Assembly: GCF_905250085.1 (NCBI RefSeq)
Contig: NZ_CAJNOB010000001.1
Coordinates: 314,624 to 378,623 of the forward strand
Length of the DNA: 64,000 nucleotides
Source: Candidatus Methylacidithermus pantelleriae
GTDB lineage: Bacteria; Verrucomicrobiota; Verrucomicrobiia; Methylacidiphilales; Methylacidiphilaceae
Direction: 5' to 3'
Below the pieces are notes generated by a model. That model had not been told where the DNA came from. It saw nothing but the letters and a program-made list of their open reading frames with translations, and did not search any database. Positions 46,560-57,362 of this stretch are shown here, one piece after another. The stretch's first letter is position 1. Each line of letters starts with the position of its first letter. Both the position numbers and the translations under genes were made by a program.

Positions 46560-46741
46560 TCTTCCTAGCGTGATGAGGGCTTGGTTGGGCCGGGCGGCGT
46601 GTGGCGGTATGCAATACGTCTTATGGGCGGTCCGGCCGTTCTGGGCGGCTTTTCGTAAGCTTGGATGTTCCTTGGGTTCGAGCCGAGCAAAACGGGTTGA
46701 CTGGGTGGAGGGGAGGGAGCGAAACGGAGCGGAGTTTTTCT

Positions 46742-48058
46742 ATGAGCTCGGGATTTGATTCTGAGTCCTCCTACTTGCGTTATCTCCGACAGAAGGAGTT
46801 AGAGAGAACCAATCGAAGGACAAGTGTTTCTGCCCCCGGCCAAGCTCCTGGCGATTCGGAGAAAAGCGCCAGCAAACCCTCCCTCCCCCCGCCTCCCACA
46901 GGTGGACCCCGTTTTCCGGGAGGCAAGGGAAAGGGCGGTCAGGGGGACGAGGAGGGGAAGCGTGTCAGATCGACTTTCGGGTTGCGACAACTGATTGGGG
47001 CGGCAGCGGTCTTTCTGTCGAGTTGGCTCATCTATTTAAGCCTCCGCCAAAGCCAGGTCGAGATCGTGTGGCAATGGGACCAGTTGCCATCCCCTACCAA
47101 GGTATACCTCGTGGGAGACTTCACAGGGGATTTGCGGGCGCTGCGGCAAGAGTACCGGCTGGCGGAGGAACCTTTTGAACAGGAAATACGAGTCAAAAAG
47201 GAGTCTCTGCGACGGGTAGAGTCGGATTTGGCGGGGCTAGAGGAAAGGATTGGGCTATTACGAAACGAAAAAGGAACAGTGGAAAAGGAACTCAAGCACC
47301 TGGTGGAAGAAAATGAGAAAAAAAGCCAGGAGATTTGGGAAAGAAAAGGACTGACTTTAGAAAGGAAAAGAAAGCAAAAGCTTCTTGCCCTCGAGCAATT
47401 GATCGAGTCGCGCGCGCAGTCTCTCCATCTTTCGCTAAAACTCCGGGCCGATGCACCTAAGGATCCCGAGGTCTGGGTGAACGCGTTTCGCCTGGCTCTC
47501 TATGATGCCCCCAGAGATATTCCGGTGGGCAAGGAGCGGAAGTGGGCCGAGGCTCTCCTGGAAGACTGGCACCGGTCCGAGGAAGAGTACCAGAAGGAAA
47601 AGGCGTCCGTCGGTAAGGAGTTGGAACGGCTCCGCGTTGCGATTCGAGAGCGGGCCGCTAGTTATCTGGCCCGCTTGCGTGAGCTCGACCGGAGAATTCA
47701 TGAAGCCGAGGAAGAGAAAAAACCGATCGAAACGGAACGGCAAGCCGGCACGGTTGCTTTGGATGCCTCCAAGGGAAGGAAGGATTCGATCCAAGACAAT
47801 TACGCCCTAACCATCCGGAATATTCCGAAGCGCTATGTGGTGGGAGAACTTTCCCGGGGGGCGGATGGACGTTACCACTGGATCGGATGGGATCAGGATC
47901 CGAAAAGTGCGATTCGTCACTGGTACCTCTGGGCTTGCACTGAGAAGGACAGGGAGCAATATTGGTCGTTGGTCCAGCTGCCCTTGGAGCGTTTTACCAA
48001 GGTGGTGCTAGTTTTACGGCCGGAGAGTTTTGTCCGGGTGAGGGATCTTCTCCAATAA
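46742..48058 (+). CDS. Membrane-anchored coiled-coil protein, unknown function
   Basis: From ATG 46742 the protein is 438 aa. Residues 1-78 are polar and Pro/Gly/Ser-rich. One transmembrane helix lies at about 83-101 (QLIGAAAVFLSSWLIYLSL). Residues ~140-225 form a long Glu/Lys/Arg heptad stretch typical of coiled coil, a second helical stretch follows to ~345, and a compact C-terminal domain (IRNIPKRYVVGELSRGADG, WIGWDQDP, HWYLWACTEKD) ends the protein. I do not recognise the family. With this topology the coiled coil is probably periplasmic. It converges with aroD and overlaps its 3' end by 45 bases. Confidence 0.65.
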   Translation: MSSGFDSESSYLRYLRQKELERTNRRTSVSAPGQAPGDSEKSASKPSLPPPPTGGPRFPGGKGKGGQGDEEGKRVRSTFGLRQLIGAAAVFLSSWLIYLSLRQSQVEIVWQWDQLPSPTKVYLVGDFTGDLRALRQEYRLAEEPFEQEIRVKKESLRRVESDLAGLEERIGLLRNEKGTVEKELKHLVEENEKKSQEIWERKGLTLERKRKQKLLALEQLIESRAQSLHLSLKLRADAPKDPEVWVNAFRLALYDAPRDIPVGKERKWAEALLEDWHRSEEEYQKEKASVGKELERLRVAIRERAASYLARLRELDRRIHEAEEEKKPIETERQAGTVALDASKGRKDSIQDNYALTIRNIPKRYVVGELSRGADGRYHWIGWDQDPKSAIRHWYLWACTEKDREQYWSLVQLPLERFTKVVLVLRPESFVRVRDLLQ

Positions 48059-48769
48059 GCGCTCTAAGGACAGGTGTTCCAGCAGGTTCCGGACGATCGC
48101 AAGTGCTGGCTGGCCTGGAGCCGCCGGTCCATCTAGCCCCCCATAAACGAGGCAGGAGCCCAGAGCGGGAAACAATGCCCGGGAAAAAAGCGCCCAGGGG
48201 CCGGTCGCCATGGCTGCCCAGGGAGTGGGTAACCGGGACAAAATTTGCTCAGCCAGCCAAAGGAGTTCTCTAGGGTTTTCCACAAAAACAGCGAGCTTGG
48301 CGCAGTCAGGCGAAACAGTGGGAAACGTGTCTAGCGCGTCAAGGATCCGATCCTTTGGAAGGGGAGTGGTAAATTCGTGCACGGAGAAAATGAGCCACTT
48401 CCCTTCCTTTTGGGCTTTCTGGACCAGGGCCAGTTGCTCGTGAGCGTATCGAAGTTCCAGATCAAGCCCCTCAGCCAAGGGGATAAGTTCCTCCAATACA
48501 CGGGATCGATCGATTCCCCTCACCCGTAGCCCTCCCTCGTCGGGATGGCGAAAGGTAAGGATCGCGGCGTATCGCCGCCGGTCAAGGGAACGGCGTAGTT
48601 CCTGGGGCGATACCCCATCCTCCAACAAACAATCCAACCGCAGTTCGACACAGTCTAATCCGGGCCACGGGGAATCTAGGAAGGCAAGTCCGGCCCGTGT
48701 TCGGACTGTGCCAACCCAAAGGAAGGGCTTCTGACGACGGAGGAATTGAAACCGTTCCTTGCCGTTCAC
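48014..48769 (-). CDS. aroD: Type I 3-dehydroquinate dehydratase
   Basis: The third step of the shikimate pathway. The protein is 251 aa, the normal length. The type I active site is visible: CVELRLDCL with the acidic residues of the strand, SVHEF with the catalytic His, CAKLAVF with the Schiff-base Lys, MATGPWALFSR, and GPAAPGQPAL (SAPGQ loop). It lies opposite the chorismate-mutase fusion gene of the same pathway, 1.5 kb away. Its 3' end overlaps the convergent coiled-coil gene by 45 bases. Confidence 0.92.
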   Translation of the reverse strand: MNGKERFQFLRRQKPFLWVGTVRTRAGLAFLDSPWPGLDCVELRLDCLLEDGVSPQELRRSLDRRRYAAILTFRHPDEGGLRVRGIDRSRVLEELIPLAEGLDLELRYAHEQLALVQKAQKEGKWLIFSVHEFTTPLPKDRILDALDTFPTVSPDCAKLAVFVENPRELLWLAEQILSRLPTPWAAMATGPWALFSRALFPALGSCLVYGGLDGPAAPGQPALAIVRNLLEHLSLERLLEKIPHPDKTLRP

Positions 48770-50606
<1,837 letters not shown>

Positions 50607-50687
50607 AGGAAAAGGGGCCTGGTGCTAGCTGGATTCTCGTTTGTGAAAAAAGGTCACCATCGGACATAGGGTCGTTCCTGCCCGTTC

Positions 50688-51590
50688 ATGTTGGACAAAA
50701 AGTCTCACATCCAAGTAGTGGGCGAAGAAGATTCCGTCCCGGTATCGGAAAAGCGAAGAGGCCGGATCGGCTGGACCTGGTATGTCGTGGGCAGCCTTCT
50801 CCTTGCGGGGCTTCTTGGTACGGCCGCACCCGCTACGGTCCACAAGAAGTTGCACCAGTGGGGACTGGAAGCTCTTTCTCCTTTTGTCTGGGTGACGGAG
50901 ACCGCGCGGACGGCTATTGAGAACTTCCGGTTAGGTTTGAAAACCCTTGAAGAAACCCAAGCCGAGGTTAAGGTGCTGCGGCAACAAAATGCCGAACTGG
51001 CTATGCAGGTGAGTTACTTAAAAAATCTTGCGCAAGAGAATGCTCGCCTGCGGGAGATGCTGGGCTTTAAGTCCAGCACGCATTATCGGCTGCTTGCTTG
51101 CCGAGTTGCAAGCCGGGATCCAGCAAGCTGGTGGAACACCGTGCTGATTGATCGGGGTTGGGCGGATGATGAGAACCTGACTTCCGATCTCCCAGTGGTA
51201 ACTCCTCGAGGGGTGGTTGGGAAGACAGGAGTGGTTTCGCGCAATGTCACAGAGGTCATCCTTTTGGTGAATGAAAACTGCAAGATTGCCGCAATCACGG
51301 AGGCTTCCCAGGAACAAGGGCTCTTGGTGGGTAGTGGTTTTGGAGGGGAGGAGCGGCCCCGGGCGCGGCTAACCTATGTCCGTCGTAATGCCCAGGTAGG
51401 GATTGGGGAACGGGTCTTTACAACCGGTTTAGGAGGGGTGTTCCCTAGCGGGTTGCTCCTCGGGGTGGTAGCGGAAGTTCCCCCTGTGGACGCCGGCAAA
51501 ACCATGGGGCTCTACCGGGAAGTAATCGTGGATCCGATTGTCGATCTGACCCAGCTGGACGAGCTTTTTGTCGTTGTTTCGACGAAGTGA
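50688..51590 (+). CDS. mreC: Rod-shape protein MreC
   Basis: The protein is 300 aa with a short cytoplasmic start, a transmembrane helix near 29-48 (WYVVGSLLLAGLLGTA) and a coiled coil near 80-125 (LEETQAEVKVLRQQNAELAMQV). The beta-rich MreC domain includes LACRVASRDPASWWNTVLIDRG and VVTPRGVVGKTGVVSRN. MreC is the periplasmic scaffold that activates PBP2. It lies 81 bases after mreB. Confidence 0.93.
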   Translation: MLDKKSHIQVVGEEDSVPVSEKRRGRIGWTWYVVGSLLLAGLLGTAAPATVHKKLHQWGLEALSPFVWVTETARTAIENFRLGLKTLEETQAEVKVLRQQNAELAMQVSYLKNLAQENARLREMLGFKSSTHYRLLACRVASRDPASWWNTVLIDRGWADDENLTSDLPVVTPRGVVGKTGVVSRNVTEVILLVNENCKIAAITEASQEQGLLVGSGFGGEERPRARLTYVRRNAQVGIGERVFTTGLGGVFPSGLLLGVVAEVPPVDAGKTMGLYREVIVDPIVDLTQLDELFVVVSTK

Positions 51591-51689
51591 ACCGCAAGAA
51601 TCGGGGTTTTCGTCTTGGCAGGCAGGCTCGTCGGGGAGACAGGGGAGCGGTGTAACGACACTGTGGAAGGGAGGAAATAACCAACCCAG

Positions 51690-52259
51690 ATGGTGCAGTG
51701 GCTTATCCTCGTCGGCGTCGGTGCATTGTCGGTAATGCTTGTGCCTCTTTTTCCGTTGCTTCCCTGGGTTGAGGTGCGGCCGTATCTACCGCTTCTGGTG
51801 GTAAGCTACGCAGCCGTGCGTTTCCCTTTGGTGCTATCAATGGTTTTGGCAGCCTTCGTGGGAGCCCTTTGGGATGTCGTTTGTTCTCCGTACTTCGGTC
51901 TCCATTTTTTTCTGTGCCTTTTCTTTTCTTTTTTCTTTTCTCTCCAGACGGCTGCCCTGGGAAAAAGTGGAGCTCTGAGCTTTCTAGCGCTGGTGGTAGG
52001 TGCCTCTTTTCTCTATTTTCTGGGAGGATACCTCTTCTATCTCTGGAGGGAGACGGCGTGGCGATGGTCCATGCAAGTGCTCTACCAGGCGGCGTACGCC
52101 GCTTTGCTTACAGGAATGTGCGCTCCTTTGGTCCTCCTAGGGTTTGATTTTCTTTTGTTCCGGGATGAGACCGCGACGCTTTTTGGCAAGCCTCGACAAG
52201 AGGCAACCCATTTGAACGACGATGGCAACGAAGGCAGCTCTGAACAACCGGGCGGCTGA
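51690..52259 (+). CDS. mreD: Rod-shape protein MreD
   Basis: The protein is 189 aa with five or six hydrophobic helices (LILVGVGALSVMLVPLFPLL, FPLVLSMVLAAFVGALWDV, and a very Phe-rich FFLCLFFSFFFSLQTAAL). Family identity rests on position between mreC and mrdA, length and topology rather than on motifs. Its 3' end overlaps the ATG of mrdA by 38 bases, which implies coupled translation. Confidence 0.85.
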   Translation: MVQWLILVGVGALSVMLVPLFPLLPWVEVRPYLPLLVVSYAAVRFPLVLSMVLAAFVGALWDVVCSPYFGLHFFLCLFFSFFFSLQTAALGKSGALSFLALVVGASFLYFLGGYLFYLWRETAWRWSMQVLYQAAYAALLTGMCAPLVLLGFDFLLFRDETATLFGKPRQEATHLNDDGNEGSSEQPGG

Positions 52260-54330
52260 CGCCCACGAAGAACGAGAGGAAGAGGTAGGGGGTTACGCAA
52301 AGGCCCCGCGTCTGGCGGTAGCCGTGCTCGCCGTGGTGGGTGCTTGTGCCGTGCTGGTCTTGCGTCTCTGGCGGCTTCAGGTGGCCGAAGGGGAGGCGTA
52401 CGCGGCGAAACTTCGAGGCCAGACGACACTAGCCATCCAGCTTTTACCGGCCAGAGGTCCCATTGTGGATCGCAATGGAATTCCGCTAGCTGAGAATCGA
52501 CCAAGTTTTGACATGGATCTCTATTTGGACGAGCTGGTTCGCTACTACTCTCGGCAGCATAGAGGCAGGGTTCCCTTCATCGAGGTCGAGAGGCGTGCCG
52601 GAGAGAAAATCCTCCGCCGCAAGGAGCCGGATGTAGCTCGGATCGTCAGCGAGTACCTGGAGCCCATTACCCGGACCCTTAATCTTTCGGTACCGTTGGA
52701 TCCGAAGGAGCTTCAGCGACATTATTACCAGACTCCCAACGTTCCCTATCACTACCTGCCGGACATTGACTTCCGACTGGTGGCCCAGTTTTCCGAACGC
52801 AATCTGGGCATTCCGGGCATTTCTATTGCTCCCAGGCCGGTTCGCTACTATCGCTTCGGAGCTCTAGCTCCCCACATCCTCGGTTATGTGGGGGAGCCTG
52901 CGGACCGGGAGCAACTTTTGGAAAGGATGGGGTACGTCCCGGATATGGTTGGTCGGGAGGGGGTGGAAAAGATCTTTGATAGCCAGCTACAGGGTGAGCC
53001 TGGGGGACGGATTCTGCGGGTCAATTCGCGGGGTTACATCCTTAGCGAGGAAGCCTATCGTCCGCCTCACGTAGGCGGAGCGGTCTATTTGACCCTCGAT
53101 GCAAGGATTCAAGCGATTCTCGAGGCGGTGTTACGCAAAGTGGGGAGGGCAACGGCCATTGTCATGGACCCTTGGACAGGGGACATCCTGGCCATGGCTT
53201 CGGTGCCGAACTACGATCCCAACGTCTTTATTCCCAAGGTCAGTCCTGAGGAGTGGAAACGACTCACCACCGATCCGACCGCTCCCCTGGTGAATCGTGC
53301 CATTTCTCCCTACGCACCGGGATCGACGTTTAAGGTGCTGGTGGCTTTGGCGGCTTTAAAGTATGGGGTCATTACACCCAAGACCAAGATCTATTCCCCA
53401 GGGGGAATCGATATTGGGGGAAGAGTCTTCAAGGACTGGACCCCGGGGGGACGGGGTGACATTACTGTCTATGATGGAATTCGATACTCCTGCAACACCT
53501 TTTTTTACCAGGTAGGGATTCGTACGGGGATTGATCGGATTGTGGAACTGGGCCGGGTGGTAGGGTTTGGTGCCAAGACCGGTATTCCTTTAAATAATGA
53601 ATCGCCGGGGATTTTGCCTGATCCGGCCTGGATGAAGGTCCATTATCCCCGCGAACGATGGACCATTGCGCACACGGCCAATGTTTCCATTGGTCAGGGA
53701 TTTCTCCAAGTCACCCCCCTTCAAATGACGGTTCTTATGGCGGCGGTAGCTAATGGAGGGACGGTACTCTATCCAAGGCTGGTCCACGGGGTCATGGATT
53801 GGAGAGAGGAAGTCAAGGCTTCCATCCCGGTTCGGGTGCGTGGTGAGCTAGGCGTCCGACAGGAGGATCTGGACGCCCTTCGAGCGGCATTGCGCGGGGT
53901 AGTGGAATCGGGTACGGGGCATTCGGTAGATACCCCGCATTGCCATGTGGCGGGTAAGACCGGCTCCGCTCAGTTTAAACGGTGGCTCAATGGAAAACTG
54001 GTCAAGGATACCCGGGCCTGGTTCTACGGATATTTTCCGTACGAAAAACCTCGCTATGTCTTTACCGTTATGGTGGAGGGAGGTGTAAGCGGTGGGAGCA
54101 CGGCCGGACCACTGGCTCGAGAAATCGTAGAAAAGATTCTCCAATTGGAGCAATCTGGTCAGGCACCAGATCTTGGGTATTTTCGGCCTGCGGTGGGGAA
54201 CTTTAACGGGGTAACAGAAGTGGGCGTCGAGGAGAGGAGGCCGTCTGTAGAACCCGCTGTGCGCAGGGCAGTACCGGTGATCCCCCAGCCTGTGCCACCG
54301 GAAACCGAAGAATCAGAGGAGACCCAGTAA
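52222..54330 (+). CDS. mrdA: Penicillin-binding protein 2, elongasome transpeptidase
   Basis: The protein is 702 aa. A transmembrane anchor lies near 30-50 (LAVAVLAVVGACAVLVLRLW), followed by the PBP dimerisation region beginning ARGPIVDRNGIPLAENRPS. The transpeptidase domain carries S371 in GSTFK, SCN in RYSCNTFFYQVG, and K579 in GKTGSAQ. It is longer than E. coli PBP2 (633 aa), partly through a ~70-residue insertion near 85-160 and a Pro/Glu-rich tail. With RodA it makes and crosslinks side-wall peptidoglycan. The rodA gene is normally directly next to it; here a dead tnpB lies between. Confidence 0.95.
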   Translation: MATKAALNNRAADAHEEREEEVGGYAKAPRLAVAVLAVVGACAVLVLRLWRLQVAEGEAYAAKLRGQTTLAIQLLPARGPIVDRNGIPLAENRPSFDMDLYLDELVRYYSRQHRGRVPFIEVERRAGEKILRRKEPDVARIVSEYLEPITRTLNLSVPLDPKELQRHYYQTPNVPYHYLPDIDFRLVAQFSERNLGIPGISIAPRPVRYYRFGALAPHILGYVGEPADREQLLERMGYVPDMVGREGVEKIFDSQLQGEPGGRILRVNSRGYILSEEAYRPPHVGGAVYLTLDARIQAILEAVLRKVGRATAIVMDPWTGDILAMASVPNYDPNVFIPKVSPEEWKRLTTDPTAPLVNRAISPYAPGSTFKVLVALAALKYGVITPKTKIYSPGGIDIGGRVFKDWTPGGRGDITVYDGIRYSCNTFFYQVGIRTGIDRIVELGRVVGFGAKTGIPLNNESPGILPDPAWMKVHYPRERWTIAHTANVSIGQGFLQVTPLQMTVLMAAVANGGTVLYPRLVHGVMDWREEVKASIPVRVRGELGVRQEDLDALRAALRGVVESGTGHSVDTPHCHVAGKTGSAQFKRWLNGKLVKDTRAWFYGYFPYEKPRYVFTVMVEGGVSGGSTAGPLAREIVEKILQLEQSGQAPDLGYFRPAVGNFNGVTEVGVEERRPSVEPAVRRAVPVIPQPVPPETEESEETQ

Positions 54331-54416
54331 ACGACTCATAACGGAACTCGCAGGCTTGATTGTAGGACAAGCTCCCGCCCATCCCCGACATTGGGTGGGT
54401 TCCCAGAAGCGCTTGG

Positions 54417-55493
54417 CTAGACCGCACTCCTGCTGATCCTAGTAAGATTCCGACTAGCATTGACGTCGTTATGCGTCCCCAGATCCCAAGTGTCACACAC
54501 GAAACGATCTTTGACCCTTTGATCCGCCGACTTGTACGTCGGCCACGTTGAGCGGGTGCCAACTGGGTTGACGTTTGAAACGACAATGCCAGCCACTTTT
54601 TTCTTGTACGAGGCAAACGTCGGAAGCTCTCACTCTGCCTAGCGATGGAGGCTGGCGTGCACGGGTTTTTCCTGCTGACATCCGGTAGCACATGTGGGTA
54701 AGCTTTTCCCCCGATCGATTGGGCACCGATTTGCATCCCTCGGCGAGGATGGCCTTGCTAGTTTCATGGATTGACATGGCTCACAAGCCAAGCCTTCTTG
54801 CGCCAATCCTGCCGGAGCTTTGGTTTGGCGCTCGGGCTAGGGCTGGACGAAAGACGCCCTTGGAAGGTAAGGGAGCGATTCCGCCGATCGGAAAGAGGAT
54901 TGGCGCTGAAGACCTTCCCCGTACACATGGCAACAAGCGTCTTTTGTCCCATTTCGGCACCGATCACCGGACCGGTTACAGCAGGTTGCTTGTCGGCCGA
55001 TTCGATAAGGAGGGTGAAAAACCAGTGTCCGTTGCGAAAGACCGGTTAGGCCTTTCTGGGGCGGCCGCTATGGGAGGATGCGCCGCTGGCGTTTGCCCAG
55101 GCGCAGGGCAGCGGGAGGCGGCCGGAAAGCGTAGGGAGTTCGACGGTTTGGCTTTGGATACTCAAGGGAGCCTCGTCGAAGGGCACGCTGGCGTCCTCGA
55201 AGCCGATAGCCGGGATGAGCGCGGTCTTGATTGAAGAATGCCCGAGTACCGGTAGCGTCTTGGAAGCCTTGCCGACCGTGAAAATGGAGTTGCGGCCGAT
55301 CGAGCTTCTCAAAGGGAGTCTCGGCGCGCAGCATCGCGCAGGCGCGATTGCGCAGCGCCACCCGGTTCCAGATAGAATACTCCCCAATGAGGGGAACGGA
55401 TCGGTTGCAGGTATCCGCGGAGGGCGCTTGAGGCGCAGCGAGTCGATTCGCTGCGTCCGTCGTGACATCCAACCGGATCGACGCCGTGCGCAT
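54417..55493 (-). pseudogene. IS200/IS605-type TnpB, frameshifted
   Basis: Read on the minus strand across frames, the pieces assemble into a typical TnpB of about 360 aa. In order they are MRTASIRLDVTTDAANRLAA at the start and FTVGKASKTLPVLGHSSIKT. Then come VIGAEMGQKTLVAMCTGKVFS, where active proteins have xGVDxGxxxLA, and SDRRNRSLTFQGRL. HETSKAILAE follows, and the end NDVNASRNLTRISRSAV* lies at 54417. The first catalytic Asp is gone, and the zinc-ribbon cysteines are changed (WPTY for CPTC). It is dead. It sits between mrdA and rodA on the opposite strand. Confidence 0.75.
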
Positions 55494-56005
55494 GATCGCT
55501 CATCGCCTCTCCAGTGGGGAGCTTGGCGCAATCGACGTAGCATCGAATTGTCACAAGACGGGTGTTGCCCGCCGTGCCGGCGTCGCACCACGGCGATCCC
55601 GGGTTTTTGTGCCACAGCACTTTCACGGGCGCTGCGAGCGACGAAAAGAAACGGCGCGCTGCGACATGCCCTTGAGCACCTTGACTGTATGGGTTACGGT
55701 GATAGCCAAAGAAGGAGTAACGCAGACGTGGATGAGATACGGCCGGATCTCCTGGGAGACTACCGGCTAGACTCGTTCCACGCAACTCCCATGGAGGATC
55801 ACTCCTGGATCCTCAGGCCTCGTTCCCATCAAGATCTTATGCCGATGTTTCGGACAGCCGATCACAGCGCAGGAGGCTATTGGGTAGACACCGTTCCGGT
55901 TTGGGACGACATCGACCACGGATCCGAGGATCGACCCCATCGTGTGCTTCGTCCAAGCGCACTTTCTCCCGTGATCGCCATCGCGGATTCCTTAGGGGAG
56001 CTTCT
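55494..56005. other. Remnant sequence between dead tnpB and rodA
   Basis: This stretch has protein-like frames on both strands, for example DLLGDYRLDSFHATPMEDHSW on the plus strand near 55755-55815, but no family can be recognised. It may hold the rest of the insertion element or the eroded end of another gene. The bases CTTAGGGGAG at 55991-56000 include the ribosome site of rodA. Confidence 0.4.
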
Positions 56006-57166
56006 ATGAAGTTGTGGAAGGATTCCTCCCAGTTAGTCCTTCTTTATCGCAAGATCCTTAGGATGGATTGGCTTCTGGTTCTTGTGGTAGTGGCGCTGTC
56101 CGGATTCGGGGTCGCGGTGGTCTATAGCGCCACCTATTCGGAAGGGGGCGGACTCTACCGCAACGCCCATCTTGCCCAGATGGCTTGGCTTATGGGGGGA
56201 CTGGCGGTTTTACTGGTTCTCTCGCTTACGGATTATCGAGTATGGGTCCGGTGGTCTTGGGTGTTTTTTCTGGTTTCGTTGGTTCTTTTGGTCGTTGTGC
56301 TCAAGGTGGGAACGGTAGTCAATGGGGCTCGAAGCTGGCTTCGTTTGGGACCGGTTTCGTTAGAGCCGGCGGAGCTGGCTAAGGTAAGCTTTATTCTTTT
56401 GCTTGCCTGGCTTTTTCAAAGGGTGAAAGACCGCGGGTTGTTGATGTCGCTTTTGGTTCTGGCGCTAACCGCTCTCCCGGTGGCCCTGGTGCTGAAGCAG
56501 CCGGCTTTGGGTTCGGCCAGCGTGTTTTTCCCGATTGGTTATGCCGTGTGCTTGGTGGGAGGGCTAAAAAAGCGATATCTTCTTTTACCCCCTTTGAGCG
56601 CAGCGAGCGCAGGCGCCTATGCCTTTTTTGGCGTCTACCAGCGGGGATGGGTGATTCCCGGTCTTAAGCCTTACCAATTGACGCGCATCCGGACGTTTTT
56701 TGACCCCAATCTTGATCCCTTGGGTGCGGGATGGACGATCAATCAATCCTTGATTGCCATTGGCTCTGGGGGATTGTGGGGGAAAGGTTTTTTGCATGGG
56801 GAACAGAATATCTATGGCTTTCTTCCCAAAAAAATCGCCTACAACGATTTTATCTTTTCGGTTGTCGGTGAGGAGTGGGGTTTCGTTGGCGCGTCGGCCG
56901 TAGTTGTGGCAGAGTGTATCATCCTTTTGCTATGTCTTCGGGCAGCTTGGGTGAGTCAAGATCTTGCCGGTTCGCTCATTGCCGCCGGGATAGCGGGGAT
57001 GTTTTTTGGACACATGGTGGTCAATATTGGGATGACCATCGGGCTTTTACCCGTGACCGGTATCCCGTTACCCTTCGTCAGTTATGGAGGAACGTTTCTG
57101 GTCATCTGTCTTGGGGCGATAGGACTCGTACAGAGCGTATGCGTGCATGGTCGCCCGCTCCGGTAG
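56006..57166 (+). CDS. rodA: Peptidoglycan glycosyltransferase RodA (SEDS family)
   Basis: From ATG 56006, 6-13 bases after AGGGGAG, the protein is 386 aa with about ten transmembrane helices. SEDS signatures are seen: YSATYSEGG, GARSWLRLGPVSLEPAELAKV with the family's Glu-Lys region, RIRTFFDPNLDPLGAGW, GEEWGF and GIPLPFVSYGG. RodA rather than FtsW is chosen because of the mreBCD-mrdA context. It polymerises glycan strands and works with PBP2. Upstream frame to 55880 is remnant DNA and not part of the protein. Confidence 0.92.
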   Translation: MKLWKDSSQLVLLYRKILRMDWLLVLVVVALSGFGVAVVYSATYSEGGGLYRNAHLAQMAWLMGGLAVLLVLSLTDYRVWVRWSWVFFLVSLVLLVVVLKVGTVVNGARSWLRLGPVSLEPAELAKVSFILLLAWLFQRVKDRGLLMSLLVLALTALPVALVLKQPALGSASVFFPIGYAVCLVGGLKKRYLLLPPLSAASAGAYAFFGVYQRGWVIPGLKPYQLTRIRTFFDPNLDPLGAGWTINQSLIAIGSGGLWGKGFLHGEQNIYGFLPKKIAYNDFIFSVVGEEWGFVGASAVVVAECIILLLCLRAAWVSQDLAGSLIAAGIAGMFFGHMVVNIGMTIGLLPVTGIPLPFVSYGGTFLVICLGAIGLVQSVCVHGRPLR

Positions 57167-57362
57167 AGGCCGTTTTACTGGCCGGTTTCTTTGGGGGGCC
57201 GGTAGGCCCGAAGGGAGAGGGTGTTTTCTCTAGATGGTTTTCCTGGGTGAGATGTTTCCTGTGCTTGGCGACCGGGACACAAGATCGGCTTTATTTCCTA
57301 AGGGATGATCTTTCGGACCGGGTTCTCCAGGAGGCTTCTGGGGAACCCATGCGAGGTTTGCC

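Noticed and set aside
55046-55615. 189-codon minus-strand gene
   Set aside because: Alternate-frame fragment of the dead tnpB; conserved TnpB pieces alternate between this and neighbouring frames.
56006-57166. Cell-division protein FtsW
   Set aside because: The family is the same, but the mreBCD-mrdA neighbourhood favours RodA; no division genes are nearby.
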